Assembly (NCBI GenBank): GCA_039881045.1
Contig: JAYWVB010000087.1
Location: 22,022 to 86,021, forward strand
DNA from: Chaetomium olivaceum
Taxonomy: Eukaryota; Ascomycota; Sordariomycetes; Sordariales; Chaetomiaceae
Direction of reading: 5' to 3'
Length of the DNA stretch: 64,000 bases
Positions 56,820 to 64,000 of the stretch are shown one piece after another; positions within the stretch are counted from its first letter, which is position 1; every line of letters starts with the position of its first letter. The position numbers were made by a program, and so were the translations under genes. Below the pieces are notes generated by a model. The model saw only the letters and a program-made list of their open reading frames with translations, ran no database searches and was not told the origin of the DNA.

Positions 56820-58480
56820 TATTTAATGTACAGGAAAACCGCGCCCTCGCGGGCCGGATGAAAAACCCATACCGACAGTTAAGGAAAGTACATGTGCGTG
56901 AGCCTGCGTATACAAAGAGAGGAGGCCTCCTGGCCTCCGAGGGAGGTGCGTGCTAGGCCGCCGCTTCCAGCTCAAGCCTCCTGGCCAAACTGAACATCAT
57001 CAGCCTCCCTGAGTCCATTAGCCATTCCAGGACCCTCCCCGCGAGCCGTGCCGATGTAGGATCAATACCGTGTAGAACAGAGTAAAAGTCCCGTCGCGTT
57101 CGAATATCAGTTCTCTCCCATCTTCGAGTCAGCGGTGGAGCCAAACACCACACCACCAGGTGTTCGGCAGTCTCCCGTCCCTCGCCGCACTGGCAGGCGG
57201 GCGTTAGGACCTCTGGGACTCCCCGTGTAAACAGAAAGTCCCGTAGGCCTACTGCCCCTGTCCGGATCTGGACCAGCAGAGAGCTCTTCGCCTTGCTCAG
57301 GCCGTCGTGTCGTCTTAGGGTTTCGTCCCGGAACAGCGTCTCCCGCTGATGGTCAAGGTCGTCCGCCGGTCTGATGACTGCTCTGCCGTCTCCTTCCTTC
57401 AGCCACCTCGCTCTCCAGGCGTCCTCTACCACACTGTCCGTGTCTGCGGCTCCCCCCGTCCAGCGCGCGATCGTGCTCGCGGCTTCCTCCACTGCCGTGG
57501 GCTCCTGCAGTCCCTCGGTTCGCGGCCGGCCCCTGTTGCCGCTCCTCGGGCGGAGCCTCTGCTGTATCTTGCGACAGGCAGTGAGAATGATCCCCCCTGC
57601 GGTCCTCTTGCCGCCCTGGCCGTCGTCCAGGTCGGTTCGCTGGAGTCTGGTTTCAAAGTCTGCAAGCCGTTTGTTGAAATACAGGTCTAACGGTGGCACC
57701 CACGTCTCCGTCTCGAGGTTGCGAATGGGAGTGGCTTTGAAGGCTCCCGCCACAATCCGCAAGCTTTTGTTCTGGACCTTCCCGAGGGCCCCGGTGATGC
57801 CTTTCTTTACCGGCTCGCCTTCCACGTCCGTGGGGATGTGGAACGACGATGCGCCATAGGCCAGCGCTGACCGGATGCACTTTGTGTACACTTCTCGCGC
57901 TTTGGCTAGCCCTGGTCCCCACGTTTTCGCCGCTATTCTCGACAGTGCGTAGCTCTGGGTCTTCATTTTCTTTTCCACCGCCGCAAGGTGGGCTTTCCAG
58001 TTGAGCTTCCGGTCCAGCCAGACTCCCAGGAACCTGGCAGACTCCGTCGGTCTGACGGGGCTGGTGCCCCCCCCTGGGTTGGTGAGGTTTAGCTCGTTTG
58101 TCCACTGCCGTCGTCCCTTGTTGAAATGGATGAGTTCGCTCTTTTCCGGGGCAAACTTCATCCCCCGACTGTCGGCCCATCGTAGACACGTTTCCCACGC
58201 CGTCCTCTAGTTGCCGGACGTTAGCCTCGGGGTTACGACCAAATACCATGAGGTTGGTGTCATCCGCAAACCCCGCTATAGCCAAGTGAGGGTGTTCGTC
58301 TTTTAGCTGCTTGTATAGTGAGGAAATGTAGAGGATGAAGAGGACAGGGGAAAGGGGTGAGCCTTGGGGGACCCCTGCCCGAACTGCCGTCGGTGCCGCT
58401 GCCTTGCCGTCAAAAAGGAGGGTGGCCTCGCGGCCCGTATGTACCTTTATATCAAGTGTAGCTTCTTTTCATCTTTTTAA
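56820..58480 (-). mobile_element. 5'-truncated LINE (Tad1/I-like), 3' half on the minus strand
   Basis: The minus strand carries the later part of a LINE ORF2 and a GC-rich hairpin-bearing 3' flank (CCGGCCCGCGAGGGCGCGG). Everything upstream of the reverse-transcriptase palm, including the endonuclease, is missing. The 5' break falls at about 58470-58505, next to the start of an oppositely oriented LINE piece. Confidence 0.8.
56953..58470 (-). pseudogene. LINE ORF2 fragment: reverse transcriptase palm/thumb and C-terminal region
   Basis: The first frame reads 'AGVPQGSPLSPVLFILYISS' and 'IAGFADDT', the conserved palm motifs with catalytic FADD. A one-base shift near 58190 leads into the second frame, 402 codons from 58161, beginning MKFAPEKSELIHFNK. 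It contains the thumb motif 'RFLGVWLDRKLNWKAH', 'YGASSFH' and a C-terminal Cys/His cluster 'CQCGEGRETAEHLVVWC', the CCHC of Tad1/I-type LINEs. No RNase H catalytic core is obvious. The missing 5' half and the frame shift show it is dead. The intact 402-codon frame suggests moderate age. Confidence 0.85.
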
Positions 58481-58484
58481 GACA

Positions 58485-60150
58485 CCTGGAGGAGGATTTT
58501 GTTTTTTCTTAGATGCCTGGTGCGGCGCGCGGCGCTTCAAACATCGTCGACGTCATGCGAGGCAGTTCCGTAACTCCAGGAGCGGGGCGTCGCCGCCCGC
58601 TACGCAAGAGGATGAAAACGACTAGGGCGATGGAGTCAATTCTACAAAAAGAAGATATGGATTGTGAGGAAGAAAACGACAATGAGAAAATGCCGAGAAA
58701 TCACAAGAATAGCACCATCAGGTTGCAGCAGTCGACGAGGCGAGCGAAGCGACCCGAGGCCCGGAGCAAGCCGTGGATCATGAATTCAACAACAAGTTGG
58801 ATATCATCAACGCAGAAGTTCTCATACAGTTCAGAAAGTTGAAGGACTACATGGCAGGGGAGGTCGCTAAAATAACGGCCCAGTTGACTCAAGAGTTGTC
58901 GCAAGCGCGAGAGGAGCTCACTCAAGCTCGCAGCGAGCTTGAGCACACCAGACTGCAGCTACACGCCATGATGAGAGTTCAAGGAACCACATCGGGTCGA
59001 CCAGCATATACGGACGTCGCCAGACTGACCCCTCCAGTTAGCATTCACACCCCGGCCTCCTCCACGGGTCGGGTGACGACGCCGGAACCTGCGTTCTGCA
59101 CGGTGGATACGTCTAGGGTTCCAGAGGAACACATCGGAGAGACTACACCAATAGCACTTCGAAAGCTCATTGAGAATGAAATGCGAACGCCTGGCGACCA
59201 GCCTAGCTGGCGGTGTGTTGCCGTTACCAGAGATAGAGGAAGCATCAACCGCCTTAGGATCATTGGCAGGAACGAAGAGGAGGTAAAGAAAATCAAGGAT
59301 ATCGTCGAAGCAAAGAAGACGCCGGGTGCAAGAGTCCTTCGAGACCAGCTGTACCCAGTCAAAGTCGACAACGTCAACCGTACGGTTGTCATCGACCACG
59401 AAGGAAAGATCCTTCCCGGAGCCGCAGAAGCCCTGGGCCAGGAAAACGACGTGCAGATTGTCAAGCTGGCCTGGTTGAGCCGAAGGGACGCCGCAAAAGC
59501 ATATGGATCCATGGTAGTATACGTCACGAAACTCGGCGACGCCAGGAGGCTGCTTAGCGACAGCTTCTTCTACGCCGGAGGAGAGTCAGGATACACGGGA
59601 ATCTTCGAACGTCGGATGCGACCGGAACAATGCTACAACTGCCAGCAAATCGGCCACAAAGCTTTCCAGTGCAGGAACTCTCAAGTGTGCGCCAAGTGCG
59701 CCAAGGAGGGCCACCACCACGGCAACTGCTGTGAAATGGTTGCCAAGTGCGTCCTCTGCGGTGGCCCCCACGAATCGTTCAGTCGAAACTGCCAGAGGCT
59801 TTACCCATCTCTCCGGCCTGACACAACCCAACCGCAGGCCAACTAAGACATCCAATACACTACACCCGACCGAGCCCACACTCCTCACCTCGTGCCACGG
59901 ACAGCAGGCGCCGCTTCAGCCGCCGAAGATAGGACGTTGAACACTTGGAGAATCGCCTTCAAGCCAGCCTACTAACAACCCTACTAACCCACGAGAATCC
60001 GAAGAGAAATGGTACAAGAAACGGCATGAACTAGAATGTACTCTGTATGGGCTTTGACGAGATCAGGTCATATCTTGGGAAATGTATATAGTCAGATTGT
60101 ATAGTTGCCCTTTCGGGTTAAGCCCGCCGGGCGGAATAAATTGTGTGTGT
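58485..60150 (+). mobile_element. LINE piece with ORF1 and a 3' UTR-like end, ORF2 absent
   Basis: A gag-type ORF1 occupies 58513-59846. Only some 300 bp follow, ending with a hairpin (AAGCCCGCCGGGCGG) and AATAAA before a TG/TA-rich stretch, as in LINE 3' ends. No endonuclease or reverse transcriptase is encoded here. It abuts the minus-strand LINE fragment head to head at about 58.49 kb. Confidence 0.65.
58513..59846 (+). pseudogene. LINE ORF1 (gag-like, zinc-knuckle) with one frame shift
   Basis: About 444 codons. The start MPGAARGASNIVDVMRG and a basic/acidic region lie in one frame. Near 58740-58772 one missing base moves into 'QAVDHEFNNKLDIINAEVLI', a coiled coil ('TQELSQAREELTQARSELEH'), a middle domain ('TRDRGSINRLRIIGRNEEEVKKI' split) and three CCHC-type zinc knuckles: 'CYNCQQIGHKAFQC', 'CAKCAKEGHHHGNC' and 'CVLCGGPHESFSRNC'. 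This is the standard layout of fungal Tad1-clade ORF1, a nucleic-acid-binding protein of the retrotransposition RNP. The second frame of 357 codons is wholly open, so the element is relatively young or the shift is an assembly error. Confidence 0.85.
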
Positions 60151-60714
60151 ATATATGCTCCCACTCAGACACCCTACGTTACGTACGTTATTTTCAGGGA
60201 TCAGCCACGTACGGACTTTAGCAACTCCATTTCCCACTTATGCTGTGTTTTACCTCGTTCACCATGTGCCTGCTCGACATGTGCTTAGAGTCCGAGTCGG
60301 GCAGACACATTTTCGTCGGGGAAGTAAGGGATATGTTTCCATTGGCCCTTAACTAAATGTTTGACCCTCGTGCTGGCTCCTCCCACGCATGCGGCACGCT
60401 AATCTTTGGCGGCATTTAAGACGAGCTGATTGGGTACAAATCATGGAGTCAGAGACCAACTGCCAACTTCCATGGCGCGTATACTCACATTCTCCGTCCT
60501 GAGTGTATTCCGCCAGCCGGAGCCCGGCATCGTTGAGCCCTAGACAATCTCTGAACTTTATTGTCGCGCATGCGCGCTCCTGGTGCTCCAAACGGCTACC
60601 TCTATCCAGTTACGCGGTCGCAGGGAGTCGTGCTACGCAGCCGCCGTTTGCATCCAGAGTGCCTCCTTACCTACATCGAACCCCTCGCTGCCGTCTTAGC
60701 ACCGCTTCTCCGCA
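60151..60714. other. Intergenic region
   Basis: About 560 bp between the LINE and the kinase-like gene; nothing recognised apart from a GCATGCGC palindrome near 60567. Confidence 0.5.
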
Positions 60715-61548
60715 ATGATTGCGCCTCAACGAAAGAACGCCAACGTCCGGCTTCTCGCATGTCTCATCGATGACGACGATACGGACGACAGCGATTACCG
60801 CTTCCTCGTCGACGGACGATATGTGAAGTACATATCCACAGCGCCTGGTACGTTTCGAGGGGCCAAGGACGACCGTACTTTCGAGCCCATCCTGCTCGGC
60901 GAGCTCCTCCCACCGTTTCCAGCTGGAGACTGGAACCAGGGCCACGCAGCGTGGGACCGCGAGACAGGGAAGGCTGCCTTCGTCAGAACTGAGACAATAC
61001 AACTTGCCGGGGTCAAGAACCTTTGGCATCCTGCGAGATTCAACGAGCTGGATTTCACCCGACAAGACCGAGTGAAACAACGAGTCCATGTCTCAACACA
61101 TCCCGAACTCCAAGGCGGCAAACCTGTCCTCATAAAACTCGCGGTCTGGCCTTGGGAGATTCCCTCCATTGAGGTCGAGACAGCCGCCTATCAATGGATC
61201 AGCGACCGCGGCATCGGTCCCAAATTTTTGGGCCATCTCACCGAGGGAAAAGACGGCCGCGTGGTTGGTTTCGTCGCTGAGTGGCTGGAAAGCGTAAGGG
61301 CTGCTGGGCCTGGGGACTTGGAAGGTTGTAAGGAGGTTTTGGGTCGGTTGCATAAGCTCGGTATCAAGCTTGGCGATATCAACAAACATAACTTTCTTGT
61401 GCGGGATGGGCATGATGTGGTTTTGGTAGACTTTGAGACGGCGAAGCGAGACTGTGGCCCCCAGGAGCTTGAGGCGGAGGCGAGAGCACTCAAGAGCAGC
61501 CGGGAGGACACGAGCTTCCGGGGCGGAGTTGAACCCGTTCATGAATGA
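60715..61548 (+). CDS. Kinase-like (aminoglycoside phosphotransferase-type) fungal protein
   Basis: 277 residues, single exon. An N-terminal ~125-residue region has no known motif. The kinase-like part follows: 'KPVLIKLAVWPWEI' (possible ATP-binding Lys141), 'IEVETAAYQWISDRGIGPKF' (Glu pair), hinge 'VVGFVAEWLES', a catalytic-loop equivalent 'LGDINKHNFLV' (Asp221, Asn226) and a metal site 'VLVDFETA' (Asp239). Fungal proteins of this type are often labelled 'alpha-galactosidase A-like' in databases for historical reasons, but the motifs are those of a small-molecule kinase fold. The substrate is unknown. It is intact although surrounded by transposon debris. A natural catalytic Asp is present, so activity is possible. 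Confidence 0.75.
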   Translation: MIAPQRKNANVRLLACLIDDDDTDDSDYRFLVDGRYVKYISTAPGTFRGAKDDRTFEPILLGELLPPFPAGDWNQGHAAWDRETGKAAFVRTETIQLAGVKNLWHPARFNELDFTRQDRVKQRVHVSTHPELQGGKPVLIKLAVWPWEIPSIEVETAAYQWISDRGIGPKFLGHLTEGKDGRVVGFVAEWLESVRAAGPGDLEGCKEVLGRLHKLGIKLGDINKHNFLVRDGHDVVLVDFETAKRDCGPQELEAEARALKSSREDTSFRGGVEPVHE

Positions 61549-62486
61549 CAGACCCAGGAGAAGAACCGGCATTAGCTCTGGTGAGCCGGGGGTTAGCCGC
61601 TGCGTTAAGCATTTTTACATTTGACGTTCTCTACTGTTCGGGCTGACAGATTCGGGACATGAGCGTCTGCTGACTTGCCCGATCGGAACTACAGCTGACA
61701 TCATGGCCCCCGATTACCCGTGAACAGGCCCAGTGGAAATCATGGATGAGCATATCACTTCTGTTACGGCGGGGCTGATTAGGTCCGTGGCATCACACCT
61801 GTGACGCGAAATGGAAATGGTATGATGCGTGGTGGCGGTTTGGAGACGTGGCCTTGCCGGCTACAGGATCACGACCACAACCCTAACACAGACTACAGAG
61901 GTTTCGCTCTGTTGCCACTGGTATTCACTCGGTTGAGTTTCGGTAACTCATTTCTGGACGCGGGTGGACCAGATGATGTGCAGAGCGCAACTTTAGTTGC
62001 TTTGGTTCTGAACATACCATCCGACCCTGTCATCATAGCAAACGATCCTACCAATATTTTGATAGTTCCAAACACCCTATGTAGTGGCCAATTTCGACGT
62101 TGACAGGTGAAGCCCCTCCAGGTTCCTTAGTAGGTAGTTAAAAAAAAAAGGAGTGTAATGTAACGGTCCCAGGAGTATATTGCAACTATCTGGTGACGAC
62201 TCTACGAGTACACTAAGCTTGAAGAAGAAAAGGAAAGATGAGAGAGTCTGGCAGCTCGTGGGGCTGCTTTATGATCGTGAGTGCGGTGGCCCGAGCGCAT
62301 TGCTAGAATGTTCGGTGTGCTGTGGGGCAACTGGGAATAGCTTCATCCAGGGGTTCGGTGGACCGTGCTTGTACGTGAGCTGGCCGAGGGTTACCGAGGC
62401 TCACCTCGGGCACAGCCCGTTACATGTAAAACAACTCGCCGCCAAGACTCTCACGATGGACTCCATCGAAACAAACAAAAAGAGAT
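61549..62486. other. Intergenic region, no gene recognised
   Basis: About 940 bp. An A-run lies at 62139-62149. Frames up to 100 codons have no motif. Confidence 0.5.
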
Positions 62487-62491
62487 AAAAA
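62487..62491 (-). terminator. Pol III T-run of 5S copy 1
   Basis: Five Ts on the minus strand directly at the 3' end of the 5S sequence. Confidence 0.65.
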
Positions 62492-62609
62492 CATACAACA
62501 CCGGGGATTCGCTGGTCGTCACCGACCCAACTACTAATCCGGCCCTTACTTGTTTGACTAGGGGAGAGCGGACGGGATCCCGTATTTTCAAGTAGGTATG
62601 GTCGTATGT
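62491..62609 (-). rRNA. 5S rRNA gene, copy 1 (probably functional)
   Basis: 119 nt, starting ACATACGACCATACC and ending GGTGTTGTATGT, so the terminal stem ACATAC/GTATGT is intact. The internal promoter region reads 'GTCCGCTCTCCCCTAGTC' and 'AGTTGGGTCGGTGACGACC', recognisable against the filamentous-fungal 5S pattern. A TATA box at -29 and a T-run at the end support transcription by Pol III. Dispersed single 5S genes are normal in Pezizomycotina, where several diverged isotypes coexist. It differs from the copy 73 bp away at about 18 positions. Confidence 0.88.
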
Positions 62610-62632
62610 AGCAGCTGAGTGAGTTCGTGTTG

Positions 62633-62638
62633 TTTATA
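62633..62638 (-). promoter_or_regulatory. TATA element at -29 of 5S copy 1
   Basis: The minus strand reads GTTTATAAACAAC, with TATAAA starting 29 bases before the first 5S base. Neurospora 5S genes need a TATA box at this position (established knowledge). Confidence 0.7.
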
Positions 62639-62682
62639 AACGTGGGTTCCAGTACTCCACTGTCGATTATAGCAACAAAAAT

Positions 62683-62801
62683 ACATACAACACCAAGGAT
62701 TCCCCAGTCGTCACCGACCTGAGTACTAGTTTGGCCCTTGCGAGTTTGACTAGGGGAGAGCGGACGGGATCCCGTATATTCTGGCAGGTATGGTCGTATG
62801 T
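62683..62801 (-). rRNA. 5S rRNA gene copy 2 (diverged, likely pseudogene or minor isotype)
   Basis: Also exactly 119 nt with intact termini (ACATACGACC ... GTTGTATGT) and a TTTTT run downstream. It differs from copy 1 at about 18 of 119 positions by eye, many in the 3' half ('TAGTACTCAGGTCGG', 'GACTGGGGAATCCTTGG'). The expected TATA at -29 is replaced by CTTAAGC. The weakened promoter and the changes in the internal control region argue for a pseudogene, but an isotype cannot be excluded. Confidence 0.75.
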
Positions 62802-63013
62802 GAAGTTTTACGTGTGGTGTTTAGCTTAAGTACCTAGAGGTTCCGACGAAAGTGTCATCCTGTTGTTTCTCATCAACATGCCCGGTGCTTGCGTTCGATA
62901 GGTATCTGTCCTCATCTGTCTCAAAAATAAATCTAGAGCAATGGCAAGCGATGATCCTGGAACAAACTTCAGTAAGCCGACTATTCCAATCTAATGTCCT
63001 CGTAACGTACTTG
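62802..63013. other. Spacer between 5S copy 2 and the transposase remnant
   Basis: Short region with no gene; it probably contains the 3' non-coding end of the pogo-type element. Confidence 0.4.
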
Positions 63014-63047
63014 CATAACGAGTGGGCCACCATAACGAGTGGGCCAC
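63014..63047 (+). repeat. Two tandem copies of a 17-bp motif
   Basis: CATAACGAGTGGGCCAC is repeated exactly twice, about 65 bp beyond the transposase stop codon. It may be part of the terminal or subterminal repeat of that element. Confidence 0.8.
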
Positions 63048-63111
63048 TTTTCCCGGACCTCAACCACTTTGTGTAAGTCAATTCAGCCACAACAGCTCAA
63101 ATCAATTGAAA

Positions 63112-64000
63112 CTACTCGGAGTCACTGTCTTCAGACATCTCGCAAACTACTTGACATGTCCGCGCATTGTGGCCGGGCTTCTTGCAGTTGCTGCAGAGCC
63201 GAATGCGTGGCCCACCCACTGTTATACAACCACTACTCCCAGACGTTTCCTCGCAGTCCTTATCGCCAAGTCCCCGGTCAGCCATCAAACCCTTTGCCTC
63301 TTGTAAACTAAGTGATCCTCCTTCCTGCAGACGGGTTTTCTTTGTCCTACGGCGCTTGCTTAGTCGCTCATTTGCTGTACGAAGTTCCTGGGCCTCAGCT
63401 CGGAGTAACACCATTTCATGTGCCAATTTTGAGATGCTCTTGGCCTGCAAGTCGATGATGTCGAAAATGTGAATCGGAGAGCTACCTTGATGGTTCTCGA
63501 TCCGCTTGAGAGTGATGGAGCTCTTGGTCGCGTCGTACGCATTGGATGGGGTCTTCAGGGCCCAAGTCGAGGCTGTTCCGGGACGCGAGTTTGGAGGAGA
63601 TGGGGTAAGTGGCTTAGGGTCGAGGCAAGAAACTACCAATTCAGGGTCAAAAGGAACAAGGCCAGTTGCTCTAAAGCCCGCTCGTATGTTGTTCGCTGTG
63701 ATGGAAGCGTGAAATGCCTCGACAAACGCGTCGAAGAAGTCCTCCTTCGTAATGTGGGTGATCTGCAATCCGCATCATCTGCTCAATCCGCTTGCCGTAC
63801 GAGGCCTTGAGCGGACTAAAACACCCAACATCAAGAGGCTGGAGAAAGTGGGAAGAATGGGGAGGCATGCAAAGTGTAACAATGTTGTTGGCCTTACAGA
63901 AATCTTCGAAGTGACCGAGTGGTGGCTTTCGTGGCCGTCAAGGATGAGCAGTCGATACACCCCTCTCGTACGGCCCTTGGTAGCTTGGTCGAAATGTTTT
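63112..64000 (-). pseudogene. Pogo/Fot1-type DDE transposase, C-terminal part, frame-broken, runs off the window
   Basis: Reading leftward from the right edge: 'VYRLLILDGHESHHS' (second catalytic Asp of the DDE domain), then after a shift 'HFEDFCKANNIVTLCMPP', 'HSSHFLQPLDVGCFSPLKASY' (typical of pogo/Fot1 and CENP-B-like transposases) and 'GKRIEQMM'. After a second shift 'QITHITKEDFFDAFVEAF', 'GFRATGLVPFDPELV' and a Leu/Arg-rich coiled section follow, ending with a zinc knuckle 'CSNCKKPGHNARTC'. The last frame runs to 63112. Two frame shifts (near 63900 and 63770) make it inactive as read. The N-terminal helix-turn-helix domains lie beyond 64000. Confidence 0.85.

Noticed and set aside
1..64000. 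CRISPR array, bacterial operon or prophage
   Set aside because: No regularly spaced repeats; genes have spliceosomal introns and are fungal throughout.

Overview
The window comes from a filamentous ascomycete, most likely a sordariomycete. The signs are short 50-110 bp introns with GT..CTAAC..AG signals, dispersed 5S rRNA genes, translation factor EF-3, a HET-ankyrin protein, fungal cell-wall glucanases (GH16, GH55) and relics of LINE, pogo, MITE-like and PIF-like transposons. The genus cannot be fixed from the sequence alone. All coding models were built by hand from open frames, splice signals and family motifs.

Layout. 1-2.3 kb is a TIR-bounded, gene-poor element. A tRNA-Tyr with an intron sits at 2.9 kb. 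3.6-5.4 kb (minus) holds a damaged PD-(D/E)XK-type protein gene, whose better preserved paralogue lies at 31.7-33.3 kb. Then come a membrane-anchored GH16 (7.4-8.9 kb), a family 2 glycosyltransferase (12.6-15.4 kb), a HET-ankyrin protein (16.1-18.9 kb) and EF-3 (minus, 19.4-22.8 kb). 23-28 kb is gene-poor with one perfect-TIR MITE. 28.3-31.2 kb holds an RNPS1-like SR protein and a small coiled-coil protein. 34-40 kb has a small secreted protein, an unknown protein, a metallophosphoesterase and an AbiEii-like nucleotidyltransferase; the last two lie between inverted copies of a 126-bp repeat. GH55 exo-glucanase is at 40.7-43.2 kb and a small GPI-type protein at 45 kb. 47.9-56.2 kb is a compact housekeeping block: POP7, RAV2/Rogdi, NIPSNAP, ATP18, an FSH serine hydrolase and an unknown protein. 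56.8-64 kb is transposon-rich: two head-to-head LINE pieces, a kinase-like gene, two 5S rRNA copies and a broken pogo-type transposase running off the right edge.

The genes do not form one pathway. Loose themes are cell-wall beta-glucan handling (GH16, GT2, GH55, GPI proteins), RNA metabolism (RNPS1, POP7, EF-3, tRNA, 5S) and mitochondrial or vacuolar energy functions (ATP18, NIPSNAP, RAV2).

Caution: several clearly conserved genes (GH16, GT2, GH55, FSH and others) each need one or two single-base frame corrections, mostly in or beside short G/C runs. That looks more like consensus errors in the assembly than mass pseudogenisation, and it affects how the 'pseudogene' calls should be read.
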